Shown: positions 1-9,246, counted from the stretch's first letter. The stretch is 46,579 nucleotides of DNA from Granulicella sp. (GCA_025408425.1 JANXYX010000051.1:1-46579); one strand, 5' to 3'. The notes: a model not told the origin generated them from the sequence alone. Numbers and translations: made by a program.

Positions 1-1
1 G

Positions 2-544
2 AGCCCTCTTCGAGCAGAGTACGTTCACGAGCGCGCAAACCTTCGGGCAGCAGAACGTAGTCTTGGCTGCCAGGTTTCCGGAGGAGCATCTTGCAACCAG
101 ATCGTATTTCTTGCCTCCGACGCCACCGCACCGTTCGTAACTCGGAACGCGGAGCTGCTTGATCTCTTAGCGCCTCAGTTTGAGGAGCAGTTGAGGCAGT
201 ATAAAGAGGAGGACTCTTTTATCGAACTTGTACGTAGCACTATTCAGGATCGTCTGACGGGGCAACGGCCATCCATTGATGGGATTTCGCAGGTATTGCG
301 TATGAGTTCACGCACGTTGCAACGTCGTTTGCAGGACTCAGGTTCAAACTTTCAACGGGTTCTGGATGAAGCGCGTCACCAGATGGCCCGATATTACCTT
401 AGCAACTCCGCGCTCGAATTGAACGAAGCGGCTTACTTACTCGGCTTTGAAGATCCAAATTCTTTCGGTCGTGCATTCCGTAACTGGGAAGGAATGCCTC
501 CCAGCGATTGGAGAGAAGCGCATCGCCCGTCGAAAGTAAATTAG
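2..544 (+). CDS. AraC-family transcriptional regulator, C-terminal part (5'-truncated by window edge)
   Basis: The frame is open from base 2 to the TAG at 542-544, so about 180 residues of a longer regulator are present and the true start lies outside the window. The first ~60 residues resemble the end of the arabinose-binding-type sensory domain found in many AraC regulators (a short run ending in NAELLDLLAPQFEEQL). The last ~100 residues form the double helix-turn-helix DNA-binding domain, with the typical second-helix signature LLGFEDPNSFGRAFRNWEG. A TTG at 191 would begin in the middle of the fold and is not a credible start. The gene lies 275 bp upstream of, and in the same direction as, the molybdenum hydroxylase pair, which is a plausible but unproven target. 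Confidence 0.85.
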   Translation, partial: SPLRAEYVHERANLRAAERSLGCQVSGGASCNQIVFLASDATAPFVTRNAELLDLLAPQFEEQLRQYKEEDSFIELVRSTIQDRLTGQRPSIDGISQVLRMSSRTLQRRLQDSGSNFQRVLDEARHQMARYYLSNSALELNEAAYLLGFEDPNSFGRAFRNWEGMPPSDWREAHRPSKVN

Positions 545-680
545 GTACGAGCTATTTCTCAATTCATGCCTCGTCGGCCTCGTGTAAAAAATTGGTCCGA
601 TGTCGCCTAAATTCGTCGAAATCGGGATCAGTGGCCATTTTCCTTCATTACTTTCCCAGGCAGATGAAAGCGAAGAGGCT

Positions 681-718
681 GCTGATCGCGCCAATATGCA
701 GGCTGATTGCGCCAATGT
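681..718. repeat. Two-copy 21-bp-period direct repeat upstream of the hydroxylase genes
   Basis: GCTGATCGCGCCAATAT at 681-697 recurs as GCTGATTGCGCCAATGT at 702-718, 15 of 17 bases identical and offset by exactly 21 bp, two helical turns. It lies about 100 bp before the ATG at 820, in the gap after the AraC-type gene. Direct repeats one or two turns apart are a common layout for AraC-family binding sites, so this could be the regulator's operator. The functional reading is inference. Confidence 0.35.
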
Positions 719-819
719 TGAATGAGCCAGTTAATCCGTAGCGAGGATGCGCTAAGCTCGTACTCGTAAATGCATCGCCATCCTCCAGAGCACTTGGCGT
801 TGCCATGAAGAGGTGATCC

Positions 820-1347
820 ATGCTGACAATCACAGTCAACGGACAGAAAAGACAGGTAAGTTCGCCTGAGGGCACACCGCTTCTCTACGTGCTACGCAAC
901 GAACTCGACGTCAACAGCCCTCAGTTTGGCTGCGGCATGGCGCAATGCGGATCCTGCTCTATCCTCCTGGATGGCAAAGAAGTCCGCTCTTGCATCACTC
1001 CCGCTGTGATGGCCTCGGGTAAAGAGATCACAACAATCGAAGGACTCCCCGATCGCTGGGCAAAGCAAAAGCACCTTTCGCCCGCACAAGCTGCAAATAC
1101 GCTGCACCCCGTGCAGGAAGCCTGGATCGAGCAGCAGACCCCTCTCTGCGGCATCTGCCAGAGCGGAATGATGATCAAAGCCACTGAGCTTCTAGAGAGC
1201 AATCCAAACCCCTCAGTGGAGCAGATTAAGGACGTTTTCACCAACTCCGCTCCCTCGCCGCACCTCTGCCGCTGCGGAAGCTACATCGCCATCATTGATG
1301 CGGTTCGATTCGCCTCAACACTTATGGCAAAAGGAGGAGCACAGTGA
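820..1347 (+). CDS. (2Fe-2S)-binding subunit of a xanthine dehydrogenase/isoquinoline 1-oxidoreductase family enzyme
   Basis: This 175-residue protein is the small electron-transfer subunit of a molybdenum hydroxylase. It has the plant-type ferredoxin cluster (Cys38, 43, 46, 58) followed by the helical second 2Fe-2S domain (Cys110, Cys113, Cys150, Cys152, in CGIC and CRCG). Length and cysteine layout fit the IorA/CoxS family. The ATG at 820 has a strong Shine-Dalgarno sequence (GAGGTGATCC just upstream). Its TGA overlaps the GTG start of the next gene, so the two subunits are translationally coupled. There is no signal peptide. Such subunits usually travel folded with their Tat-bearing large partner. 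The substrate cannot be read from the sequence. Confidence 0.93.
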   Translation: MLTITVNGQKRQVSSPEGTPLLYVLRNELDVNSPQFGCGMAQCGSCSILLDGKEVRSCITPAVMASGKEITTIEGLPDRWAKQKHLSPAQAANTLHPVQEAWIEQQTPLCGICQSGMMIKATELLESNPNPSVEQIKDVFTNSAPSPHLCRCGSYIAIIDAVRFASTLMAKGGAQ

Positions 1348-3761
1348 TCGAAGTTATCGAAGCGCTCTCCGACGTGACCGCACCTCTCCCCATCGCGGAA
1401 ACCAACACGAACATTTACGGCGCTCAACTTACCCGCCGCGGCTTCCTCAAGACCGGAGGAACTCTCGTCGTCGGTTTCAGCCTCGTCCGGTCCGGTGTAG
1501 CAAATGCGGAAGCTCCGGCTGACACCCCGATCCGCGCTTTTGACGCTGCGCTCGTTGGGTCTTGGATCGAGATCCGTCCAGACAACACGGTTTCCTTCCG
1601 CACCGGCAAGTCCGATTTCGGCCAGGGTACCGTCTACACGGCCTACCGCCAGATCGTCGCCGAAGAGCTCGACATCTCATTCGAATCCATCACCACCGTC
1701 TTCACGGCCGACACTGACACTACTCCTGAAGGCGGGGGTACCTTCGATCTTCTCGGTCGCGGCACACCCAATATTAGGAAGGCCGCAGCTTACGCGCGGC
1801 AGGCCCTGATGCAGCTCGCCTCAGAAAAGCTCGGCGTCCCTAAAGAGCAGCTCACCGTAGAGAACGGCGTCGTATCTGTCACTGTGGAGAACGGCATCGT
1901 TCCCAACGCCGGCAAGAGCATCAAGTACGGCGATCTTGTCAAAGGACAGAACCTCAAGCTCACCATTCCAGTCGTTGGCGAACTCACGAGTATCTTCGGG
2001 CTTAACGTCACCGGCAATCCGCCCATGAAGCCTGTTAGCAGCTACAAAGTTGTGGGCAAGTCATTCAAGAACTCCATCATCCCCACTAAAGTCACTGGCA
2101 AAGAGCTCTGGGTCACCAACGTCAAGCTCCCCGGCATGCTGCACGCCCGCGTTATCCATCCGGCCACCCTCGGCTCCACGCTTATCTCCGCAGGCAAAGT
2201 CGACAAGCAGAAATATCCTAACGCGCAGGTGGTCGTAAAAGGTAACCTCGTTGCCGTCGTCTCTCCGTCGGAATGGGAAGCCATTGAGGTCGCTTCGCAG
2301 GTGGCGGAGCAAACCAAGTGGTCTGAGTGGAAATCACTCCCACCGCAGGCAAAGCTATACGACCATCTTCGCAACGAGTCCGACTGGAAATCCGCTACCG
2401 TCTCCAAAGGTAGAAAGAACATCGGCGACACCGCTGCAGCATTGCAGTCTGCGGCAAAGACTCTCACCGCAACCTACGCGATGCCATACCTTAAGCACGC
2501 CCCCATCGGACCGACCATGGCGCTGGCTGACTATCGCCCCGATGGTACCGTCACTGTTCATGGGCACACACAAAACGCACAGGCCCTCCGCGGACAGATC
2601 GCAATGATGCTCGGCACCACCGTAGATAAAGTCGTCATCAAGACCTACCCCGGTGCCGGGCACTACGGCCGCTCGAACGGCGGCAACGCAGGCGCTGAAG
2701 ACGAAGCCGTCATCCTTTCAAAAGAACTCGGCAAACCTGTCCGAGTCCAGTGGATGCGCAACGATGACATGCAGTGGTCCACGCAATCACCGGCCGCCTA
2801 CGCCGACGTCAAAATCGGTCTTGACGCGAACAATCGCATCTCGTCCTACCAGATCGAGCATTACATGCCCGCAGGGCAGGACGACCGGCTCATCGGCGCC
2901 GTTCTCGCCGGCCTGCCCACCATGCCCGCTCCCAGCGAAAAGGGAGGAATTCTTAACAACACGGCAAACGGCCCATCCGATCCTTGGATGTACGACGCCG
3001 TTCCCAACCTGACCGAGCTTTGCTACGGCACCTACCAGGTTGGTCAAAAGGCATCTCCACTTGCCATTGGTCTTCGCGACCACACTATGCGGACACCTGG
3101 CCAGTTTCAACAAAACTATCCTCGAGAAATCGCCATCAATGATGCTGCCGCCCTTGCCGAGTCCGACCCCATCCAGTTCCGCCTCGACCACGCCAAAGAC
3201 CAGCGCATGATGAACACCCTGCGCCGTCTGCGGGAAGAGCACGGCTGGGAATCACGCCCCTCACCAAGTCCCAAAGCCGCAGCCAGCGGCTCCGCACCCA
3301 TCCGCGGACAAGGTGTCTCCGTAATGCTCCGCTCCAACACTTACTGGGCTTGTGCCTGCCAGATCGCCGTCACCCCCGACACTGGCGCCATCAAGGTCGA
3401 AAGAATGACAATCGTCTCCGACCCCGGCATTGTCATCAACCCAGAGCAACTCAAGCGCCAGGTTGAAGGAGGAGCCGTCATGGGAGTAAGCATCGCACTG
3501 CACGAAGAAGTCGCCTTCAACGAAAGTGGAGTTACCTCAGAAAATTGGTACTCCTATCCCATTCTCACGATGAATGAGATCCCAGACATCAAAGTCGTCC
3601 TCATCCACAATCCAGAAGCCGGTATCTACGGACAGGGGTCAGAAGCGCCCAACGCTCTGGCGTCGCCAGCCATCGCAGCAGCCATATTCGACGCAACCGG
3701 CAAACACGTCCGCAAACTCCCATTTCGTCCCGAGTACGTGAAACAGATGCTGAAGATTTAG
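1344..3761 (+). CDS. Molybdopterin-binding large subunit, isoquinoline 1-oxidoreductase (IorB)-like, Tat-exported
   Basis: An 805-residue catalytic subunit of the xanthine dehydrogenase family. A Tat-type signal sits unusually far in (TRRGFLKTGGTLVVGFSLV, about residues 30-50), after an N-terminal extension. Molybdopterin-binding segments follow: GQGTVYTAYRQIVAEEL near 90, the PGAGHYGRSNGGNAGAEDEA segment near 440, and C-terminal GQGSEAPNALASPAIAAA near 770, which should carry the catalytic glutamate. It starts at GTG 1344 behind AAGGAGGAG and overlaps the small-subunit stop by 4 bp. As in IorAB-type enzymes there is no FAD subunit. No cytochrome c gene or XdhC-like maturation factor is next to it, so the electron acceptor is unknown. 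Substrate unknown; an aldehyde or N-heterocycle is typical for the family. Confidence 0.92.
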   Translation: MIEVIEALSDVTAPLPIAETNTNIYGAQLTRRGFLKTGGTLVVGFSLVRSGVANAEAPADTPIRAFDAALVGSWIEIRPDNTVSFRTGKSDFGQGTVYTAYRQIVAEELDISFESITTVFTADTDTTPEGGGTFDLLGRGTPNIRKAAAYARQALMQLASEKLGVPKEQLTVENGVVSVTVENGIVPNAGKSIKYGDLVKGQNLKLTIPVVGELTSIFGLNVTGNPPMKPVSSYKVVGKSFKNSIIPTKVTGKELWVTNVKLPGMLHARVIHPATLGSTLISAGKVDKQKYPNAQVVVKGNLVAVVSPSEWEAIEVASQVAEQTKWSEWKSLPPQAKLYDHLRNESDWKSATVSKGRKNIGDTAAALQSAAKTLTATYAMPYLKHAPIGPTMALADYRPDGTVTVHGHTQNAQALRGQIAMMLGTTVDKVVIKTYPGAGHYGRSNGGNAGAEDEAVILSKELGKPVRVQWMRNDDMQWSTQSPAAYADVKIGLDANNRISSYQIEHYMPAGQDDRLIGAVLAGLPTMPAPSEKGGILNNTANGPSDPWMYDAVPNLTELCYGTYQVGQKASPLAIGLRDHTMRTPGQFQQNYPREIAINDAAALAESDPIQFRLDHAKDQRMMNTLRRLREEHGWESRPSPSPKAAASGSAPIRGQGVSVMLRSNTYWACACQIAVTPDTGAIKVERMTIVSDPGIVINPEQLKRQVEGGAVMGVSIALHEEVAFNESGVTSENWYSYPILTMNEIPDIKVVLIHNPEAGIYGQGSEAPNALASPAIAAAIFDATGKHVRKLPFRPEYVKQMLKI

Positions 3762-3817
3762 CCACACCACCAGGACCTGCCTCTAGCCGCGCGTTTCTAA
3801 GCTAGTACTGTAATTGC

Positions 3818-3839
3818 GGGGGTACATTTGGGGGGTATG
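3818..3839. repeat. Duplicated G-rich GGGGGTA motif upstream of the integrase relic
   Basis: GGGGGTA occurs at 3818-3824 and again at 3831-3837, 13 bp apart, just before an AT-rich stretch leading to the integrase fragment. Repeated G-rich motifs of this sort commonly precede P4-type integrase genes of genomic islands and may be integrase arm sites or promoter elements. The association here rests on position and resemblance only. No tRNA gene or matching attachment repeat is visible nearby. Confidence 0.35.
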
Positions 3840-3912
3840 TTCCAGTATTGGTTTTATAAGTTATTCATATATAACGACTTATTGTTCGAATTGTTCGATA
3901 TGAATCCCCCCG

Positions 3913-4296
3913 ATGGCGCAGAAGAAAGCGGAAAAGACTGCCGTCCGGCTTGCCAGCCAATGGCTGGATCACTGGAAGGACGATAAGAGTCCGCGCCACG
4001 TCGATTCGACACAGCGGCGGCTCGCTTCGAACGTCTTCCCGACGTTGGGTGCGCTGCAGATGGACGATATCCAAGCACCGGACATCGTCGCCATGGTCCG
4101 AACAATCGAGGCGCGTGGAGTCCGCACGTTTGCGAAGCGCGCGCTGGAAACCGCGGGGCAAATCTTCCGGTTCGCCATCGCCCACGGCTATGCTAAGCGA
4201 AATCCGGCGAAGGAGATTGAACCTCGCGACATCCTCAAAGCCTCGGTGAAGACGAACTACGCCCGAATCGACGCCAAGGAGCTGCCAAACCATTGA
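3913..4296 (+). pseudogene. P4-type tyrosine integrase fragment (core-binding region only)
   Basis: The 127 residues match the middle of P4-family site-specific integrases: a SAM-like core-binding domain with the DVFP-like SNVFPTLGALQMDDI segment, AKRALETAGQIFRFAIAHGYAKRNPAKEI, and the start of the inter-domain linker ending in RIDAKELP. The N-terminal DUF4102 arm-binding domain is absent (an in-frame TGA lies at 3901-3903). The whole catalytic domain (R-H-R-Y residues) is also missing, because the frame stops right after ELPNH. The peptide therefore cannot recombine DNA. It is a scar of an integrated island. It faces the frameshifted ceramidase-like gene with only 43 bp between them, so the island boundary probably lies at about 4290. 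Confidence 0.85.
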
Positions 4297-4339
4297 TCTC
4301 TCTCTTCCTAGAACACGCGCGAATACATTGCCATAAGCG

Positions 4340-5760
4340 TTACTCGCCGGATTTGTTCATGAGATCGAGGGCAGCATGGACGATTTTGTTCTCCGCACAC
4401 CCAGGCTTCAGACGAGATCCGATGACCTGGAACGAGAGATGGCTGTAGGCGTCATCGGAATAGATATATCCGGAGTTTGCCCCACCGTTGGTCAAGGTGG
4501 AGATGATCAACTTGTTGGCCGGCGCGGCGCCTTTCAACTTGAGGCCGATGTTGGTATAGACCTCGCCGTTGATACCGGTGATATAGATGTCGCCGATACG
4601 GACCAGGCTAACCATCAGGTTCACATCAGCGCCATCCTTGTAGGGCGGCATGCCATTTTCACGGATCGGATTTGCTGTGTCGAGCCGGTCGCGGCCCGGG
4701 CAGGTGAAGTTCTCGTGCCCACCCCAGATGCTGGCGTTGGCCACCGGGGTTATGTCATTCCGCATGAGATACAAGGTCTTCTCCGCTATGAGCCAGCCCA
4801 TCATTGTCACGTTGGCGCTGGTCCGCTCAATGTGCTTTTTGTATGCGACCAGGCTCTCGTCAGGAACGGCGGTCAGGCCACCCGCGGCGGCGCCAGGATT
4901 GAAGTTGGTCGGAGGCGGCGGAGGTTCGCCGATCTTCTCTGTTCCAGGAGCGTTGGGTGCGCGGTATGCGTAAAAGAAAGGCTCCTTTAGAATCGGATTC
5001 TGGTCGCCGGAGGTTCCCTGAGTAAAGATCGCGACCGTCTTGTGGTCGAAGTGTTCTTCGATCGCACGGGACGCTTCTCCGGGGAAGTCCGCGCTGACTA
5101 CCCCGAGAGGTAGAAGTTTATGGGGTGCATGGCGTAGGTCATGTACACGGCTATCGGGACATAGTCCGCGCCGATAAACTCGACCACAGAAAGCGTTTTG
5201 TCGGAGACGCCCTGCACGTTCGGCTGCTGTCTCCACTCCAGCTTGCTGTTGAAGAGATCGCGATTCACATTCAGATCAACTGTGGTACGACCGTATCCAA
5301 CTGTTGCCGGAGCGAGTTTCGCTTTCGCCTCGGTAGCCGCCTTCACGATTGCATCCCCGACGATTGCGCCGTTCGCCGATCCACTGTGCGTATGGGTGGC
5401 GGAGATCAAGATGTTCTCCTTGGCGCAGCCGGTGGCCGCGGCCACCCGAGGCAGAGCAGCCTCATACAGGTTCTTCTGGACACCGCCCAGATCGAGGCCA
5501 ACGAGCACCGCGCAGCTATCGCCCGAGTCGACCACGATTGCACGCGCGAACAGATGATCGCGGATGCTGTCCGTATTGAACTGCAAGGCGCTTGGATTCG
5601 GCGTGATATCGACCATTGCCGCACCTGCCCGCACGGCGTGAGTTTCTGCGGCTTCTGCCTGTCCCGTGCACATTGTAGCTGCTGCCATAGAAAGTGCAAT
5701 AGTTGCCAGTAAAATACCAGTAGCCGTGAGACTTTTCCTGAATTGCATCGCGTTGTCCAA
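4340..5760 (-). pseudogene. Neutral/alkaline ceramidase-like secreted hydrolase, interrupted by a frameshift
   Basis: Two overlapping minus-strand frames together make one protein of about 470 residues. The first part (5760-5098) has a signal peptide (KSLTATGILLATIALSMAAA), then the ceramidase N-terminal-domain hallmarks VDITPNPSA and ISATHTHSG, whose histidines bind zinc in the family. It ends YAMHPINFYLSG and stops. The continuation VVSADFPGEASRAIEEHF and GTSGDQNPI lies in another frame and runs to 4340. The break falls in a run of four G (minus strand, 5101-5104); one extra G would restore a continuous protein. It is either a true pseudogene or a homopolymer sequencing error. The TTG start at 5760 has AGGAG 7 bp upstream. 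It follows the MBL gene by 35 bp in what looks like one operon. Amide or lactone hydrolysis of a lipid-like substrate is family inference. Confidence 0.8.
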
Positions 5761-5795
5761 TTGATTGCTCCTAGTGAAGCTCCCGATGTTTATAG

Positions 5796-7274
5796 CTATT
5801 GCTTTGCACGGAAATTCAAAATATAGCTTGCGGACTGCTTGCCGTTGGGTGAAATAACAGTGACCGTCGTGGCTCCCTGCGCCGGCACGTCGATGCTCCC
5901 GGTCTTCAGAAAATCCTTGTTATTTGCTGTCAGGGCCGAGGACCGGCTCGACGTAGCGACCGCTGTCAAGCGGACGAGCGCCTTTCGTGCGGGCAGAGTC
6001 ACTTCATACGTTTTTTGGTTTGGATCGAATGTGGGTGAGAGTTTTCCGCCCTCGACACGAAGGCTGATCAGTCCTGCAATATCATCGACCGCCGCTGGTA
6101 GGTAATGGGCTTTGTTGACATTGACAGCCACCCAATCCGGGTTATTGAAACGGTCGCCGACAACGACTTGCTGCAGACCTACTGGACGATACGATGGCAC
6201 CAGAACCGCATCCCCTTTATCCATGAGGGATTGAATTGCCGCTTGCAGATTGTTCAGGTAGGTCTCGCCGTTGAGAGGGCGGTCATTGTGGCCAGACATC
6301 ACATACTTCACATGCCCTGCAAAGTTCGCGCGCGAACTCACAATCATGGACAGATACGCGTCGAGCGGAGCCTGCGATCCCTGCATCCAAAGCGCGTCTG
6401 GGATCGTGGGGGAGTTACTTCCATACGAATCGCCGGTGAAGAGATAGCCGTTCTTTTCATCAAAGATCACCAGAGAACCCTTAGTGTGCCCTGGAGTCTC
6501 GTAGACTGTCAGAGATCTGTCGCCAAGATCTACACGATCTCCATCGTGGATGGCCAAGAGGTGCTGCTCAATCACCTCGTCCGGCACATTCCTCGATTTC
6601 AGAAGTTTTTCCGCGGCCGGACGATCTGCCTCCCCGATATGCTCAACACTGTCTCGGATGAACTGGTCCGACTGGCCGATGTGGTCACCGTGATTATGCG
6701 TGAAGATCGGCTCAATCGGCAGGCCGCCGGTGTACTGCATAAGATAATCGCGTAACGCCCCACGGCCCTGCCCGCTATCGATCAGAGCATACTTTTTGCT
6801 CCCCTTCACCAGAAACATCTTGTCGTTGTCGGAGTCGCGAATCATGCGCACGCCCGGCAGGATCTCCTCGGAGACATAGGCATTGCGGTCGCGGCGGTCT
6901 ACGGTGTACTCAAAATTCGCAATATCACTGTTGGTGTTGCCGTCCTTGATCGCAATCGCCCGAAGGGTATATCCGGCCTTTAGGCCATGATCGCCTTCAT
7001 AAATCCCTCCTATGAACAACACCTGCAGCGGGTCATAGACCGGACTCTTAGAGGTCGGCGCGCTGCCGTCCCATGTATAGTGAATGGTCGCGCCTGGCTC
7101 GGTATCACGCAGGGTCACGGACTCCGTCGTGGGATAGGTACCGGGTGCGGGAAATGAGGTCGGCGTCGGCAGCTTCGGACCGCGACCCTGCGGCTCCTGA
7201 GGTCCGAACTGGCCCAATGCTCGGCCGCAAGCGAGGCTCAAGGCAAATGCGAGAATGATGCGATTGGCATGCAA
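5796..7274 (-). CDS. Secreted MBL-fold metallo-hydrolase with flanking beta-sandwich domains
   Basis: A three-part exported protein of about 492 residues. After a signal peptide (ANRIILAFALSLACGRALG) comes a chitobiase/hexosaminidase C-terminal-like domain (SVTLRDTEPGATIHYTWDGS). Next is a complete metallo-beta-lactamase core with HxHxDH (THNHGDHIG), the downstream zinc histidine in TPGHTKGSL, GDSYGS and MSGHND. A cadherin-like beta-sandwich closes the protein (LSPTFDPNQKTYEVTLPA). I chose TTG at 7274 because AAAGGA lies 8 bp upstream; a GTG at 7307 directly after the upstream stop codon has no ribosome site. It sits between a carboxylesterase and the ceramidase-like gene with gaps of about 35 bp, so the three are probably cotranscribed. 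Substrate unknown; a secreted lactonase or esterase role would suit the neighbours. Confidence 0.88.
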   Translation of the reverse strand: MHANRIILAFALSLACGRALGQFGPQEPQGRGPKLPTPTSFPAPGTYPTTESVTLRDTEPGATIHYTWDGSAPTSKSPVYDPLQVLFIGGIYEGDHGLKAGYTLRAIAIKDGNTNSDIANFEYTVDRRDRNAYVSEEILPGVRMIRDSDNDKMFLVKGSKKYALIDSGQGRGALRDYLMQYTGGLPIEPIFTHNHGDHIGQSDQFIRDSVEHIGEADRPAAEKLLKSRNVPDEVIEQHLLAIHDGDRVDLGDRSLTVYETPGHTKGSLVIFDEKNGYLFTGDSYGSNSPTIPDALWMQGSQAPLDAYLSMIVSSRANFAGHVKYVMSGHNDRPLNGETYLNNLQAAIQSLMDKGDAVLVPSYRPVGLQQVVVGDRFNNPDWVAVNVNKAHYLPAAVDDIAGLISLRVEGGKLSPTFDPNQKTYEVTLPARKALVRLTAVATSSRSSALTANNKDFLKTGSIDVPAQGATTVTVISPNGKQSASYILNFRAKQ

Positions 7275-7307
7275 GTTGATTGTCCTTTCGAATCCCTTTG
7301 CCGCCAC

Positions 7308-9038
7308 CTAGACAGCATGGACGGCGGCTTGCTCTTTATCGTCCACGTTGTTCACTGCGACACATACGTCGTCGAAGATCATCGTGGGTACCTTGCTCGC
7401 TGTCACCGGCTGCCAGTTAGGCAGATCGGCATGATTTGGATTGCCCGTTTTGGCGAAGTTAATCCACGCTTGGCCCATACGGGCAGACAGACGGAGAGCG
7501 GTTGGTCCGGCTCCGGTCATCGTCTCGCAGACGTCAGCATTATCGAAGCAGAAACTGATATCGGCACAGTGGAATGCAAGTGGACGTCCGTCCAATATTG
7601 GGGTCTGCCACTGAAACCAATACAAGTATGCTGGAGCGACTCCTTGCTCTGCTTTCATGTGCGCCTGCCTAATGGCTGCGCCACGCACAGAGTGGGCCGA
7701 GAGGATAGTCCAGAGCTGAAACGGGTTCGCCCGCGGATGGCCGGCCTGAAATGCGTCGACCACCGTTTTCCCCTTCTCCGAACCAAAGACCGAGCCTACC
7801 TTCCTATACAGCTCTTCAGTCGTCATGGAGAAGCAATCTGGTTTGTCCATCCCGGTGTTAAATTCATTCAGAACGTTGCCAACCAGGAGTGGGACGTCGG
7901 CAGACTCTGGGGGAGCTTGGTCCGCCCAGGGAGAGCGCGGGAGGTCTATGCCGTCGACACTTGGTCCCCAACCCGGATTGCTGGCAAATGTGCTGTAGTT
8001 TGGTCCGGGAAGAGCGTTGCTCGCTGGTGGACGCCGGAAACCGCGCAGCGCAGTGTTGGCCGCGTCCGAGAGTTTCTCGTACGGGACGGACTGGATTTTG
8101 TCGATAGTGTCCTTTGAAATATCCAACTGCTTCAGAACGGCCGCAGCAAACTCGGCAGACTGTTCGCTCGATTGTGCGCCCAGCATTGAGCCGCTTTGTA
8201 CCGCAGCCCGGTGGAAGAGCCCCTTAGCAGCAGGCATACCCATCAATGTGGAGACCTTGCCACCGCCACCGGACTGGCCGAAGATCATTACGCTTCCCGG
8301 ATCGCCGCCAAAATGAGAAATGTTGTCGCGCACCCATTCCAACGCGGCCACTAAGTCGCTCATGCCAATATTGGCAGAGCGCGCATAACGCTCCCCTCCG
8401 AAATCGGCGAGGTTAAGGAAGCCGAGTGCATTCAGTCGGTGGTTCATCGTTACTACAACAACATCTCCGCGCCGGCAGAGATTTTCCCCTTCGTACGCCA
8501 TCAGCTCCTGACCGGAGCCTGAGGTGTATCCGCCCCCGTGGATCCAGAACATTACGGTTCTTTTTTTGCCATCGTTCAACCCCGGCGTCCACACATTGAT
8601 CCGAAGCATGTCCTCGCCGGCTACGCCATCGTTCCACTGAAACAGAAACGCATTCTCATCGTTCGCCCAGCCGCTGCGAGGACCATGGGGACTCACAGGC
8701 CCGTAATAAAGAGCACTACGGATACCAGCCCACGGCTTGGGCTTGCTTGCAGGCATGAATCTTCCCACACCTTCGGTGCTGCCTCCATACGGAATGCCCC
8801 GGAAGATATGAATATTGTTGCGCTGGAAGCCGCGCACCTTGCCATGTGCAGTTTCAGCGATCGAACTTGTGTCGCGCACAGCCATGCGGTCTCGGCTGCC
8901 CGGTCGACCGGTAGCACCAACGGCTCCGCCCTGTGCTGTCGACTGTGCCAACGAGGGCAAGGTCTCCACAAGCGCAACACCGCCAAGAGCGGCAGCTCCC
9001 TGCAGTAAAGACCTGCGGTTCAACTTTCTGGAAATCAT
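7308..9038 (-). CDS. Tat-exported type-B carboxylesterase
   Basis: A 576-residue member of the carboxylesterase/lipase (COesterase) family. It begins with a Tat-like leader (RKLNRRSLLQGAAALGGVALVETLPSLAQ). The body carries the oxyanion motif HGGGY (about 167-171), the nucleophile elbow FGQSGGGG (Ser about 256) and the usual SEDCL-like region in altered form (GEDMLRINVWTP). An ATG at 9107 would give a longer product, but the start at 9038 has GAGG at a good distance and leaves the twin-arginine motif near the N terminus. It heads the esterase-MBL-ceramidase-like cluster. A 26-bp element 107 bp upstream is shared with the second carboxylesterase. It should hydrolyse carboxylic esters outside the cytoplasm; the natural substrate is unknown. 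Confidence 0.93.
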   Translation of the reverse strand: MISRKLNRRSLLQGAAALGGVALVETLPSLAQSTAQGGAVGATGRPGSRDRMAVRDTSSIAETAHGKVRGFQRNNIHIFRGIPYGGSTEGVGRFMPASKPKPWAGIRSALYYGPVSPHGPRSGWANDENAFLFQWNDGVAGEDMLRINVWTPGLNDGKKRTVMFWIHGGGYTSGSGQELMAYEGENLCRRGDVVVVTMNHRLNALGFLNLADFGGERYARSANIGMSDLVAALEWVRDNISHFGGDPGSVMIFGQSGGGGKVSTLMGMPAAKGLFHRAAVQSGSMLGAQSSEQSAEFAAAVLKQLDISKDTIDKIQSVPYEKLSDAANTALRGFRRPPASNALPGPNYSTFASNPGWGPSVDGIDLPRSPWADQAPPESADVPLLVGNVLNEFNTGMDKPDCFSMTTEELYRKVGSVFGSEKGKTVVDAFQAGHPRANPFQLWTILSAHSVRGAAIRQAHMKAEQGVAPAYLYWFQWQTPILDGRPLAFHCADISFCFDNADVCETMTGAGPTALRLSARMGQAWINFAKTGNPNHADLPNWQPVTASKVPTMIFDDVCVAVNNVDDKEQAAVHAV

Positions 9039-9138
9039 CTGCAACCTCGTAGTCTTAGGGAATCTCGGTGTGACAATGGCCGTTGGACGGCACCACCACC
9101 CACGCATCAGAAGCGTAGCGGCGACGGTCAGAAAGTGA

Positions 9139-9164
9139 AAGGTAATTTACGAGTGATTTACAGG
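9139..9164 (-). promoter_or_regulatory. Shared 26-bp upstream element, copy 1 (direct repeat ATTTAC)
   Basis: The plus strand reads AAGGTA then ATTTACGAGTGATTTACAGG (9145-9164). The core contains two ATTTAC hexamers 11 bp apart, one helical turn. The same 26 bases with one difference occur at 13938-13963. Both copies lie upstream of minus-strand carboxylesterase genes at the same distance (107 bp to the chosen ATG in each case). The surrounding sequences are otherwise unrelated, so the identity is more likely selected than inherited as a block. It is a candidate operator or activator site. Confidence 0.6.
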
Positions 9165-9246
9165 GGGAAGATCTGCAAGGCTTAACAATTTGTGCTCATA
9201 AATATCTAGCAATGAATAGCTTAGACATACATTTCAGCCGGACAAG

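Noticed and set aside
648..803. Possible small membrane peptide on the minus strand with repeat NIGAIS-LHIGAIS
   Set aside because: The repeat simply reflects the 21-bp DNA repeat; there is no ribosome site and no known family.
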